NCBI GenBank assembly: GCA_021397845.1
Contig: CM038043.1
Coordinates: 128,942,013 to 129,006,012 of the forward strand
Source: Areca catechu
Taxonomy: Eukaryota > Streptophyta > Magnoliopsida > Arecales > Arecaceae
Reading direction: 5' to 3'
DNA: 64,000 bases
The stretch's first letter is position 1. Every line of letters starts with the position of its first letter. A model generated the notes under the pieces. It was not told the DNA's origin, ran no database searches, and was given only the letters and a program-made list of their open reading frames with translations. The position numbers were made by a program, and so were the translations under genes. Of the stretch, positions 1 through 10,505 are shown one piece after another.

Positions 1-393
1 ACTTTGGATGGGAAACCTAGGGTTTCTAGGGTTCAAATTTGAAAAGGCAGGCAGAATGTCACTAAATCCAACCCAAAAAGTGTTCCAAACAAAGAATCAG
101 AGGGTTTTGAGCACGAAATGGAAGGAAGGAGGAGTGAGGAGCACCTTAGGATATGTGTCAGCTCGAGAGGGGAGAAGAAATGAGGAAAAAATACTTCGAA
201 AAGCCCTTATTCGTGGTCTGCTGTCATTCATGTGTTGACTCACGAATGTGTCAACACATTGACTTAAAAACCAAAAAATAAAAGAAACAAGGGTTGATCA
301 AAATCATAGGTAATTCAATTAAATTCAATAAAATTAACAATGATTGAGCATGATTGATGTCAAATATGATTATTTTGAGTCAAAGATGGGAAG
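1..393 (-). other. Element A region between pol end and 3' LTR
   Basis: This stretch lies downstream (minus strand) of the RNase H stop codon. It holds no recognisable protein domain. At 229-262 there are TGTTGACTCA and TGTGTCAACACA motifs, the same palindrome family that fills the LTRs. The matching position in element C (23025-23112) carries a denser set. A 76-residue open frame at 8-238 on the plus strand resembles nothing I know. Confidence 0.5.
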
Positions 394-915
394 ATTTTAA
401 TCAAAAAGATTAATGATCCCAAGCTCTCTTCTAATCATACAAAACTGATCTTCCAGGAGAGGCTTAGTCAAAATATCAGCTAATTGAAATTCAGTACTAA
501 TAAATTCAAGCACAACATCATTATTTTTAACATGATCTCTAATAAAATGATATCTAATTTCAATATGTTTACTCTTAGAATGTTGAACAGGATTCTTAAT
601 CAAGCAAATAGCACTGGTATTATCATATTTTATAGGTGTACTAGTCAACTTGATTCCAAAATCTTCAAGTTGTTGCTTAATCCACAAGATTTGAGTACAA
701 CAACTTCTTGCTGCAATATACTCAGCCTCAGCTGTGGATAGTGCAACTGAAGTTTGTTTCTTGCTAAACCAGTAGATTAAGTTAACTCCAAGAAATTGGC
801 AAGTACCATTAGTACTCTTTCTATCCAATTTATAACTAGCAAAATTAGCATAGAATATCCAAATAATTCAGCAGATGAATTTCTAGAATTTCATAAACCA
901 ATATCAATTGTACCA
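394..915 (-). pseudogene. Element A RNase H (pol C-terminus)
   Basis: This is the Copia RNase H domain, which removes the RNA strand after reverse transcription. The open part (397-828) holds the motifs STAEAEYIAA, DNTSAICL and SKHIEIRYHFIRDHV, then the usual polyprotein tail ADILTKPL and ends in LGIINLFD plus stop. The catalytic acidic residues of this stretch look present. The upstream part (829-915) is out of frame, so the polyprotein is broken between RT and RNase H. It is followed by RT at 916-1850 on the same strand. It is a relic with no sign of independent expression. Confidence 0.9.
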
Positions 916-1850
916 TATAGTTATTTAATAATGCGCTTAACAGCCATCAGATGTGATTCTTTAGGTTCAGATTGATATCTAGCACACATGCATACACTGA
1001 ACATTATATCTGGTCTACTTGCAGTTAAGTACAATAAAGAGCCAATCATACCTCTATATAACTTTTGATCTACAGATTTACCATGTTCATCTTTATCAAG
1101 TCTACAAGATGGGCTCATAGGTGTACCTATTGATTTAGTAGTCTCCTTCCCAAACTTCTTTATAATCTCTCTTGTATACTTAGCTTGGTTGATGAAGATT
1201 CCATCTTTAGTTTGCTTGATCTGGAGTCTGAGAAAGAAATTGAGTTCTCCCATCATGCTCATCTCGAACTCACCCTGCATTAGCTTAGCAAACTCTTGAC
1301 AAAGAATTTCATTAGTAGCATCGAAAATAATATTATCAACATATATTTGTACTACTAATAAGTCATTATCTTCCTTTTTCAAAAACAAGGTTTTATCAAC
1401 AGGCCTCTAGAAAATTTATTTTCAATCAAAAATTTGCTGAGTCTTTCATACCAGGCTCGAGGTGCTTGCTTTAATCCATAAAGTGCTTTGTGCAATTTAA
1501 AAACATGATCAGGATGTGCATGATTTTCGAATCCAGGTGGTTGTTCAACAAAAACATTTTCTGTTATAAAACCATTTACAAAAGCACTCTTAACATCCAT
1601 TTGAAACAATTTAAAATTCATAAAATAAGCAAATGGTAATAATAGTCTAATTGCTTCAAGTCTAGCAACAGGAGCAAAAGTTTCATCAAAATCAATTCCT
1701 TCTTCTTGATTGTAGACTTTAGCAACTAACCTAGCCTTATTTCTAACAGCAATTCTATTTTCATCTAATTTATTCCTAAATACCCATTTTGTGCCAATAA
1801 TAGATACATTAGATGGTCTTTCTATTAATGTCTAAATGTTATTTTTATTC
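916..1850 (-). pseudogene. Element A reverse transcriptase
   Basis: This is a Copia RT (RVT_2 family). The N-terminal part (1379-1621) has QMDVKSAFVNG and ALYGLKQAPRAWYERL. The C-terminal part (921-1388) has the catalytic box region, then GELNFFLRLQIKQ and SRPDIMFSVCMCARYQ. A frameshift near 1390 separates the halves. The catalytic box reads YVDN instead of YVDD at about 1332-1345, and the following FGATN is FDATN; both changes are G-to-A on the coding strand. Loss of a catalytic aspartate should abolish polymerase activity even without the frameshift. The N-terminal start of RT (1622-1850) is eroded by stops. Confidence 0.88.
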
Positions 1851-2535
1851 GAACTGAAATAGTTCATCTTGCATGGTATTTATCCAGTTAGGATATTTTT
1901 CAGCTTCATTAAAATATTTAGGCTCTATTTGTGATACAAAAGCTATATAATCACATTCATTTCTAATTGAGACTTGAGCTATTACCCCTTTAAATAGATC
2001 ACCTAGGATTAATTCCTTAGGATGTCCATGAGCATACCTCCACCCCTTAGGTAGATCTTGGTGCTTTGGAGTGTCTTCATCTTTCTCACTTTTGTCTTGA
2101 TCTTCTTCACTTGGCTGAGGGGGTTGATCATTCAGTATCAACTTTTGAAGCTTGTCAGCACCTACATATTCATCAGAAGTATCATCTTTTCTGGAGGATT
2201 TGTTAGTAGATTCTTCAAAAATAACATGCACAGACTCCTCTACAACTAAGGTTCTTTTGTTGAAAACTATGTATGCCCTGCATGATGTGGAGTATCCTAA
2301 AAAGATACCTTCATCAGACTTGGCATCAAATTTTTCAAGATTATCTTTTCCATTATTTAAGATAAAACATTTATAACCAAAAATTCGGAAATACTTTAAA
2401 GTTGGTTTTCTTTGATTCCAAAGTTCGTAAGAAGTTTTCTTCAAAATAGGGTGGATTAAAACTCGATTTAAAATGTAACATGCAGTATTAATAGCTTCAG
2501 CCCAAAAATATCTCGGTAAACCTTTAGATTTGAAA
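1845..2535 (-). pseudogene. Element A integrase C-terminal region and linker to RT
   Basis: The open frame 1845-2444 begins KKTSYELWNQRKPTLKYFRI, the post-catalytic region of Copia integrases (YELW, FGYKCF, FLGYS), followed by an acidic linker (DKSEKDEDTPKHQDLPKG) typical of the IN-RT junction. Just upstream, 2445-2535 keeps GLPRYFWAEAINTACYILNR. The catalytic core that should precede it is absent: in the minus-strand reading the pre-integrase zinc-finger sequence (FGKQVKTSFKSK) runs directly into GLPRYFW near 2530. The element therefore could not integrate on its own. Confidence 0.85.
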
Positions 2536-3240
2536 GAAGTTTTAACTTGTTTTCCAAATTAACATGCTTGGCAAACTCTCTTTTCAAAACAAAGTTCAGG
2601 TAAATCTCTAACTAAATTTTTTTTGCAAAGTTTTGAAAGTAGATACATACTAGCATGCCCTAATCTTCTATGCCAAAGCTAACTAGTCTCATCTTTAGTA
2701 GAATTCATTACAACAAGGCATTCTCCATTAGGCAAAGATAGATCATCCAAATCTACCAAATAAATATTACCATACCTTTTTTCAATGAATTGTACTCCAT
2801 TTATATCCAGACTAGCAATCATGCAATAAGACGATTTAAAAAACTTGAAAATCTTTATCGCAAAATTGACTAATACTTAAAAGATTATATTTTAAATCTT
2901 TGACTAAAAGAACATTACTTATATAACTAGAATGAGTTATGAGAACCTTACCAATACCAATGAATTTTCCTTTACCATTATCCCCGAAGGTTACACTCCC
3001 TCCATTCATTGCTTCAAGAGAAGTGAATTGCTTCACATCTCCCGTCATGTGCCTTGAGCAACCACTATCAAGATACCAAAGTCTTTTGTTCTCCTTGGTT
3101 ACAAGACATACATGCAATAAAAATCAAGCTTTGCTTTTAGGTACCCAAGCCAACTTGGATCCTTTAGGGTTAGCACTTAAAATGGTTCCTTTTGGAACCC
3201 AAACGTTTCCAAAAGAATTAATTTTTCTTAAATTACAATG
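2536..3240 (-). pseudogene. Element A protease and GAG-pre-integrase (HHCC) region
   Basis: The open frame 2836-3117 contains WYLDSGCSRHMTG, the Copia aspartic-protease active-site motif (DSG), and continues to LKYNLLSISQFCD, which is conserved in Copia proteases. Downstream on the minus strand (about 2560-2800) is the GAG-pre-integrase segment with LWHRRLGHASMYLLSKL and a following CQAC, the HHCC zinc-binding region. A few stops interrupt the frame, for example at about 2682. The protease cuts the polyprotein and the HHCC domain helps integrase fold; here both are relics. Confidence 0.85.
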
Positions 3241-4860
3241 AAAAGATTTGTGACCTTGCTTTTTACAAGAAAAACATGTTATGCTAGATGATGCAGGTAC
3301 AAAAAAGTTTTTAAAGTACTTTTATTATTTTTGTGGTCTATAACCTAATCTTGCTTTATTGAAAATGGCTCTTTGGCTATTTAAAAGTAGATTTAGTTTT
3401 TCTGAACTATAGGTAAATTTTTCAACAAAAGGCTTTATTTTATCAAGTTCATTTTTGTACTTAACATTTTCTAATTCTAAATCTTTATTTTTCTTTAAAA
3501 TATCACTATTTGAAATAACGGTTTTGGGTCTTTTCAAAATTTCATTTTCCATTGTCAAAGTATTGTTTTTCTTTTCTAAAACATCTAATTTAGTTTTCAA
3601 ATCACTAACTTCATTTAACAAAGAATTGTTTTCATGAGAAAAACTGTTTGCATATTTTTTTAATTTCCTATTTTCAGATAAAATCAATTTATAATCATGA
3701 ACTAATTCATCAAAAGCATTCTTCAACTCATCAAAAGTAAAATATATTTTGGTATCAGAAATTACCTCATCTTGCTCTTGATGTGCCATAAGACAAAGAT
3801 TTATAATTTCTGTTTGCTCTTCTTCAGAACTGGAGTCCTCACTATCACTCCAGGTGGCCATCATTGCTTTCTTTCTTAACTTCTTCCTTGACTTCTTTAG
3901 GAGAGGGCAATCGAACTTGTAGTTATCCGGCTTCTTGCACTCGAAGCATGTAAGTATTTCCTTCTCCTTTTCCTTTTTCTTTTCTTTCCCTTTCTCCTTT
4001 CCCTTTTCTTTTGATTAAAATTTCTTCTTGTAAAGGAACTTCCTCCTCTTTATGAATCTTCTAAATTTTCTAGCAATGAGAGCTTCTTCACCTTCATCTT
4101 CTTCTTCTTCTTTAGACTCATCGATTGAGGATTCTTCTTGTATATTTGATTTGAATGCAATCCCCTTTTTCTTTTTATTCATGTCCATTGATTTTTGCTT
4201 CAAATTCAGTTCATAAGTCATGAGCAATCCAACCAGCTACTCTAATGGTAGCTTGTCAACATCCTTTGCTTCTTGGATGGCGGTCACCTTCGGATCCCAC
4301 ACTGTTGGAAGTGACCTCAGAATTTTATTCACAAGATCATCATTAGATATTACTTTTCCTAGACTTCTCATTCCATTTACAATATTTGTAAATCTAGCAT
4401 GTATATGTTAGTGATTGACTTTTAGGTTCCATTGGAACATTTCATAAGTATGCACTAACATGTTCACCTTAGTATTTTTCACTTGATCGGTACCCTCATA
4501 GGTAACTTCAAGTGTGTCCCATATTTCTTTAGCTGAAGTGCATGTAGATATCCTATTGAATTCACTAGGATCTAATACATAATAAAGGAGATTCATTGCC
4601 TTAGCATTGATCTCGGATTGCTTAATATCATTTTCATCCTAATCCTCTTCGAGCTTTAGGATGGAAACACCATTAACCACAACCGAAGGAATATGTGGAC
4701 CTTTATCAACTACTCTCCATAAGTTATAATCAATAGAATACATATAAATTCTCATCCTAGTTTTTTAATATGTATAATTTGATCCATTGAAAAATGGAGG
4801 TCTATTTAAGGCTTGTCCATCAATTACACTAGTACCAATAGGGGCTTCCATAAATCTTTA
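3240..4860 (-). pseudogene. Element A Gag, broken in several frames
   Basis: This is the nucleocapsid precursor of a Sirevirus-like element. It starts on the minus strand near 4855 and keeps ALNRPPFFNGSNY, then the Gag-UBN2 region (SAKEIWDTLEVTYEGTDQVK, about 4500). Next come a lysine/glutamate-rich stretch (4015-4227) and a first zinc knuckle (about 3920-3960) reading CFECKKPDNYKFDC, where the expected His is Asn. A long coiled-coil segment (3325-3864, rich in Leu, Lys, Glu and Asn) follows, then a second knuckle, CFSCKKQGHKSFHC (about 3240-3285), which is intact. In-frame stops and frameshifts break it into at least four pieces. Confidence 0.85.
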
Positions 4861-4892
4861 CTCAAGGTGGTAAAGCCTATACACTGAGAACA

Positions 4893-4907
4893 GGGCTCTG
4901 ATATCAC
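4893..4907 (-). other. Element A primer-binding site
   Basis: The minus strand reads GTGATATCAGAGCCC directly after the LTR end. It differs by little from the TGGTATCAGAGC that pairs with the 3' end of initiator tRNA-Met in plant Copia elements. It fixes the element orientation and the inner LTR border at 4909. Confidence 0.8.
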
Positions 4908-5066
4908 TTGTTGCCTAGTAAGCAATCCAAGAGGGGGGGTGAATTGGGTCTATTAAAAAAATAATTACTCGATGCAATGCAATTGTATGTAATCCAATCC
5001 AACAATTAAGCAAGGTACTATGAATTCAAATGTAATGCTTTTAAGTAAAGTGTAGCAAAAATAAAG

Positions 5067-5720
5067 TGATGGGGGATAGATAAGAGTAGGATCATTGGTG
5101 AGCCTAGAAGTCACCTAGATTAGAGTACATTTTTTTTTTGAGTTTTTTTAGGGGTGGAGAAGGAATAGTGGGGATGGAAGATAGGGATTTGAATCTCATG
5201 GACTTTGAGACTCACCCTAACGAAGAGACCTCTCACCTTTAGTGCATTCCACCTACCTCGATACTTGGAGGTGTTAGGATGAATCTCAATGGACATGAGG
5301 AGATAAAGAAAATGGAATTAAGGAAGGGGATAACTAGACATGACCTCACATCATGTCCTGGGGTTGGGCCTCACACCCTCTCCTCATGGAGTGAAAGAAA
5401 GAATCTCTCTTTTCTAAAAACTCATCATATTGACTGAACTATTTTTTTACAAAGGATTGAGGGTGATATTTATAGACATGTCCAACCCTCATTTGAATTT
5501 GAAAACAAGATAAAAAGATAGGGATGAATCAAATTCAAATACAAGATAGGATAAGATAAGCCTATCCATATCTCAATCCTAACCAACCAAATCCTAATTC
5601 AAAATTCAAATAAAAGATAAAGATAAATCCCAAACTAATTTATTATGGATATCCTTCGAGATTCGTGTAGCTCCAGAATTCGTGCTTGCTCCGGGATCCA
5701 TGCTAGCGATGTCCCCATCA
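5067..5720 (-). repeat. Element B 3' LTR
   Basis: A 654-bp direct repeat of 7235-7887. A TATA-like CTATAAATA on the minus strand lies at about 5466-5477. The bases next to it inside the element (minus strand CAGAAGAA) are a weak polypurine tract. Confidence 0.9.
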
Positions 5721-5795
5721 TTCTTCTGAGGTGGGGAGAACTAGACTCCATCGAGTCAGGCTCAGATCCAGCTAGCGATGAGGCATCACTAAAAG

Positions 5796-6760
5796 TCATG
5801 CAGTTCTTAGATCCCTACGCTTTGAGATCCGTTCAACCAAAATGTCCCAAGGCTCCTCAAATGCTCCACTTGGCCATAAAGAATAGTACCTTTCAGTAGG
5901 TTCCAAAAGATTGTGTAAGCCAAGCAATAACTCATTAAAAGCAGGAGCCACCACATCTTCCAACAAAAGCCTGTTCCAGTCAGACTGAAGTTTCCCACCC
6001 CTGTCCATATCAACTCCATACCATATGCTACGTCTATTAGAGGAGACTTCAAAGTAACCATTCACTTGCACAGGCAATCACGTTCTTACTGGCAGTGGAA
6101 GAAAACATAATGCCATGCCTTGTTTAAGAACACTATCCTCAGGCAAGCCAATAGATATACATGCTGCACCAGATGCCCAAGGCAGCAAATGAAGCTCATA
6201 GTCATTGGCAGCAGTGGCTGCAAATGAGCCAATTTTGCTCGATGCTAATGCCATTGCCTGTACTATGAAAAATGAATCAATCCTCTTCCCTGAATTTGCC
6301 CCAGAGAAAGTCTCACTCAAAAAATCCAATGAGAAGGAGTCAGAGCAAGAATTAATTTTTGTGGCTCCCTTGCACCAGTTTCCCACACATACATCTCAGC
6401 TGAGATATTGCTTTTAAGAAAAACCATAGTCAAAATGGCCAGTCTTCCATGCTTGGCTCTGCCTCTTGCTATCCCCAATCCGGAAGATACTGACGAAGTC
6501 ATCCTCGGTGAACATGGCATCATTATAGGCAAGAAGCGCCGAGCCTTGACACTGGGCAAGCTTACCAAAAAGGAGGGAGCCAGCACCGTGGGTGCGACGG
6601 TCGAGGCAGAGGAAGACACGGGTGGTGCCGGCATCGTCGGCATTCTAGATCAGCTCCTTGAGGATGGTGGTTCCCTCGGGGTAGTTCACCAGGACCTCCT
6701 GGATCCACCATGTGAGGTCAACCCGCTACCCAAAATCCTCTGGCAGCAAGAGATCGGCAG
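5796..6760 (-). pseudogene. Captured sacsin-like host gene fragment inside element B
   Basis: On the minus strand, 6760-6430 reads like the N-terminal HSP90-type (GHKL) ATPase region of plant sacsin-like proteins: VLVNYPEGTTILKEL, NADDAG, AYNDAMFTEDDFVS and SQAWKTG. 6420-6078 then continues with ISAEMYVWETGA, FSLDFLSE and LHLLPWASGAACIS. 6077-5796 gives VQVNGYFEVSSNRRSIWYG and EDVVAPAF, LWPSGAFEEPW. About 120 residues of the parent appear to be missing at about 6430, where a frameshift also occurs. Three stops are visible: after EDFG, in KELI(stop)NADDAG, and a TGA between LPVRT and LPVQV where the family has Gly. The parent is a very large cytosolic chaperone-like protein; this piece cannot make it. 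It is identified from motif memory, not from a search. Confidence 0.85.
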
Positions 6761-7216
6761 CGTTCCTGGTGGTGGCAATCAGAAGGACGGAGGCGGGTGG
6801 TTCCACGGGTGGATACGGGCGATGCTACGGAAGTCTTTCTTGCTGACGTTATACACCTACGGCTATGAAGGGGGCGGGGCTTGCTACCGTGGATGTTGGG
6901 GCTGTGCGTTCATGGCAAAGTTGGCGGATCTGGCGATGGAACGGTGACATCTCAGACAACAAAGGAAAGGGGGTTTTAGATCTGGGCGATGAGGGTCAAT
7001 AGGGGATGTTAATCAGTCGGGGAGGAAGCTTTGGAAGAGAAGACGATGTTGATGGTCTAGGATTAGTTGGTTGTTCGAAGAGGGAAGAAGGAAATTCGGA
7101 GAACAAGGGAAAGAACAGTGACAAGGAAGAAAAATGGAGAGAAAGATCTCGAAAAAAAAAAATATTGGTGAAGAAAATCTGGGGTGATTCTGAAAAAAAT
7201 ATACCTTAATTTTTCT
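6761..7216 (-). other. Element B leader between PBS and the captured coding sequence
   Basis: This is pyrimidine-rich on the minus strand (TTTCTTCC and CTCTTCC runs), then GC-richer near the captured coding part. It looks like a plant 5' UTR and may derive from the donor gene's leader, but I cannot prove that. No gag motif is present. Long antisense frames here and at 6408-6947 come from the coding bias of the captured gene. Confidence 0.45.
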
Positions 7217-7230
7217 GGGCTCTGATACCA
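7217..7230 (-). other. Element B primer-binding site
   Basis: The minus strand reads TGGTATCAGAGCCC, complementary to the initiator tRNA-Met 3' end, four bases from the 5' LTR (7235). It shows that B replicates as a retroelement on the minus strand. Confidence 0.9.
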
Positions 7231-7234
7231 AAAT

Positions 7235-7887
7235 TGATGGGGGATAGATAGGGATAGGATCGAGGGTTAGCTTAGAAGTCACCTAGATTAGGGTACATTT
7301 TTTTTTAAAAAAAAATTTAAAGGTGGTGAAGGAATAGTGGGGATGGAAGACAAGGATTTGAATCTCATGGACTTTAGGACTCACCCTAATGAAGAGACCT
7401 CTCACCTCTAGGACATTCCACCCACCTCGATACTTGGAGACATTAGGATGAATCTCAAAGGACATGAGGGGATAAAGAGGATGGAATCAAGGAAGGGGAT
7501 AACTAGACATGACCTCACATCATGTTTGGGATTGGGCCTCACACCCTCTTCTCACGGAGTGAAAGAAAGAATCTCTCTTTCCTAAAAACTTATCATATTG
7601 ACTGAACTATTTTTTTACAAAGGGTTGAGGGTGGTATTTATAGACATATCCAACCCTCATTTTAATTTGAATACAAGATAAAAAGATAGGGATGATTCAA
7701 ATTCAAATACAAGATAGGATAAGATAAGCATATCCATATCTCAATCTTAACCAACCAAATCCTAATTCAAAATTCAAACAAAAGATAAAGATAAATCCCA
7801 AACTAATTTATTCTAGATATCCTCTGAGATTCGTACAACTTCAGGATTCGTGCTTGCTCCGGGATCCATGCTAGCATGTCCCCATCA
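7235..7887 (-). repeat. Element B 5' LTR
   Basis: A 653-bp copy of 5067-5720 with TATA-like sequence TCTATAAATA on the minus strand (7635-7645), likely the promoter that drives transcription through the captured sacsin fragment. Ends are TGATGGGG and CCCCATCA. Confidence 0.9.
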
Positions 7888-7992
7888 TAAAGAGCAATAA
7901 ATGAAGAGCAACAAGAGAACACAAGCAACCACAAAGACAAAGAAGTATAGTGGTTCGGTGCTATCCAATGCACCTACATCCACTCTCCAAGA

Positions 7993-9446
7993 TGATGGGG
8001 AACTAATATGCATGCAATTTTTTTTGTATGTTTTACATGTTAAGTTAGGTGATTAATTCCCAAATTTCATATCAAAATTATTAGTAGGGAATTTTGTATG
8101 AATTTTTGAAGATCAGCATGCAGATTAGGACCTAGAAAAGTAGCAAAGAAGGACCGCCGGGGCTGAGAAGCCTCGGTTAGGGCAAGTTCTCCTATAATAA
8201 AACTACTGGAGGTAGAGGGATGTACCTGACAACATCTGTGAAGATCGCAGCGAAGGGGTCTCTCGTTCCTCGACGGATGCGGCCTGGAAAACCGAGCCAA
8301 AGACCCGCGGATACCCGGCTTTCTGCTCGGTGATCCGATTGAGGCTTGGCTGGAGTCGTTGGATTCGTAGGAACTCAGGGACCTGCAAACGACCTGTCAG
8401 GGGTTAGAAAGCTCACAAAGGAACAAGAAAACAAAGTAAAAATAGCAAGAGAAGGCTTCTTTTGGAGTGGGCATCCAGGGATCTTGAGGGTTTGTTGGCA
8501 GCAGGAAGATGATTGCAAACACCGGGAAGAAGAACTCTCACAAACCCCTTTATGCACACAGCAGGGTATCACACCACTCAATAGAAGAACTCAAGATTTT
8601 CATTCATCAAAAATTTCCCTCATACAAGAGGCTAGGGTCCCTTAAATAGACCCTTAACCTTGGGCTCCAAGTAAGGGTACATAAGTCTTTACATAAGAAT
8701 CCTTTTCCCTCTCAAACCTTAGCTAGAAAATAAGAAATATTAGGTAGAAAAATTCCTAAAAGTTTCTTGACTTGGTCAAGACTCCAAGGATGCCTAGGGG
8801 GGCGTGTTGGGCTTCTAGGAGCAGCAAAAGACCGGCCCAAAGGGGCTCGGGTGCATGGGTTTGGGCCTCTGGAAGCTGGGGTGGCCTGGTAGCCAGGTAG
8901 CAGGAATATTCCCTGGTATCTTGCTTCTTAGGGGCTTGGGCTTGGCACCTGGGCTTGATTTCTTTGGGCTAGGATGCAGATGGACCTTTGGAATCATGGA
9001 TGCCCTTATCTATGAATATACTTTGGCATTTGGAAGGGAATCTGGGCATCTGGAGGGCATCTGCAAGAAATCAGGGTTTTCTGAATTTTCCTCCTGGGGT
9101 CTTCAAATCTTCAAGCTAGGTTGGACTTGGGCTATACTTCCATGTCTTCAATCTAGTTGGACTTGGTCTTCACTTGTATGATATAGTCTTGAGTCTTCAG
9201 TATGCTTGGACAGGACTCAAAAAAATAAAATTAGCTCAACATGAGCTGACTAGCATTGGACTGAACTAGCTCAACATGAGCTGACTAGTTCAGAACTGAA
9301 ATAACAACTAAAAATACTCAAATAAAAACTAAAATAGACTCAGATGAGCTAAGCTCTTATTATAGATGGACTCATAAATTATTGATCAATTTACAGAGGG
9401 TTGAAAAAGCCTCTGTCTTATTCTGGTGCCTCAGGTGTCCCCACCA
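7993..9446 (-). repeat. Solo LTR (1454 bp) inserted in the element A 5' LTR
   Basis: It starts TGATGGGGAACTAATA, ends GTGTCCCCACCA and is flanked by the 5-bp duplication CAAGA (7988-7992 and 9447-9451). No internal domain exists, so recombination between LTRs probably removed it. On the minus strand GGTCTATTTAAGGGACC (about 8640-8656) looks like a TATA region, followed by ATGAATGAAAAT, which suggests the minus orientation. The terminal 8-10 bp resemble those of element B. Short frames in it (8346-8645, 8855-9181) are not recognisable genes. A 40-bp unit with AGCTCAACATGAGCTGACTAG occurs twice at 9234-9291. Confidence 0.85.
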
Positions 9447-10002
9447 CAAGATCTCCTTGAAAATTTACTATAATCTCAACCATTACAGTCGATTAATTTT
9501 CTGGGTCACTAATCAAAAGCCGACTTGTTTTCACAAGGCTCACAAGTCAAAACCTCACTTGGTTTTATGGGCTAACCAAGAACTAAAATGGTTTTAAGGC
9601 TCACCACCAACCTCCCTTGGTTTTCCGGGCTAACCAAGAACCTAATTGATTTTCAAAGGCTCACCAATAACCTCTTTTGGTTTTATAATAGGCTAACCAA
9701 GAACCCTTACAACAAATAAGGTTTGAAGTAAAGAGAATAAAACCTTTCTAATAAAAAGCGGGTATCTCTTTGAAGCTCGATGTTGTGGTGCTTTTGAACT
9801 TGTTGAAGCCTCTTTGATTGCTCAAGAATGGATGATCTTTAATGCTCTTGAAGGCTCTTGAATGCTTGGAGGCTTGCCTTTGCTTGATAGTGGTTGAAGT
9901 TCAATGAATATGAGTGAATGTTCTCTTTTCTTCTCTCTTGGATGTTTCTATTTCATTCTCATCAATCTTCTTTCTTTTGATTTGATTTGGAGCATATAAA
10001 TA

Positions 10003-10012
10003 CCTTTATAAT
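10003..10012 (-). promoter_or_regulatory. TATA-like box of the element A 5' LTR
   Basis: The minus strand reads ATTATAAAGG, with a second candidate TATTTATATG just downstream. It lies between the palindrome array and the LTR's inner end, where a U3/R promoter is expected. Confidence 0.5.
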
Positions 10013-10119
10013 GCCTCAAATATGGTTTCTAGCCATTAGACTTGAAAATATAGCCATTGGAGGGTAAAAGGGTCGAGTTCTGTATTTAAAAAAATAGCCG
10101 TTACTGTTTCCAGAACTCC

Positions 10120-10505
10120 ATGTGTCGATACTTCAGGCTGTGAGTCAATACTTCAGGTCGACACTTGAACATCTTGAGTCAACACCCAGTTCAAAAATCT
10201 TCAATCTGGTTCTCTGGAAATCTCAAATGTGTCGACACTTTCTCAAATGAGTCGATATTTTGAGTCGATACTTCATATCCATGTATCGACACTTATACAG
10301 TTTTTCATTTTCAGCAAGTTTTGTGACTTGAAAATCTCAGGCGATGAGCTGATCCATGTGTCGACACTTTGAGTCAACACTTCAAGTCATGTTGACACTT
10401 CAGCCATGCCATCTGGAATATTCTTTTCATACCGGCTTGAGTCGACACTTCACTTCCATGTGTCGACACTTAGTGTCATGTGTCGATACTTTGAGTCGAC
10501 ACCTT
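10120..10505. repeat. Palindromic GTGTCGACAC array in the element A LTR U3
   Basis: About fourteen degenerate copies of TGTGTCGACACTT or GAGTCGACACTT occur in 390 bp. Many are full self-complementary sites around GTCGAC; others carry TCGATAC or TCAACAC, as expected from CpG decay. They sit upstream of the TATA box. Confidence 0.85.

Larger units (their letters stand above)
5067..7887 (-). mobile_element. Element B: small non-autonomous LTR retroelement carrying a sacsin-like gene fragment
   Basis: Two direct repeats (5067-5720 and 7235-7887) have the same ends, TGATGGGG...CCCCATCA, and bound a 1.5-kb interior. The unit is flanked by the 5-bp duplication TAAAG (5062-5066 and 7888-7892), exactly as expected of LTR-element integration. 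A PBS (TGGTATCAGAGCCC) lies next to the right repeat on the minus strand, so the right repeat is the 5' LTR. The interior has no gag or pol; it has a piece of a host gene in the same transcriptional sense. Mobilisation would have needed proteins from another element. The two LTRs are clearly diverged (about a tenth of positions in the stretch I compared). Confidence 0.92.

Noticed and set aside
6408..6947. 179-residue plus-strand open frame
   Set aside because: It is antisense to the sacsin-like fragment; the minus strand carries the recognisable motifs.
5067..7887. Element B as a classical TRIM
   Set aside because: LTRs of about 650 bp and a 1.5-kb interior are larger than TRIM elements, and the interior is captured gene sequence.
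10120..10505. CRISPR-like array of short repeats
   Set aside because: Repeats are degenerate palindromes with irregular spacing, inside an LTR of a plant genome.
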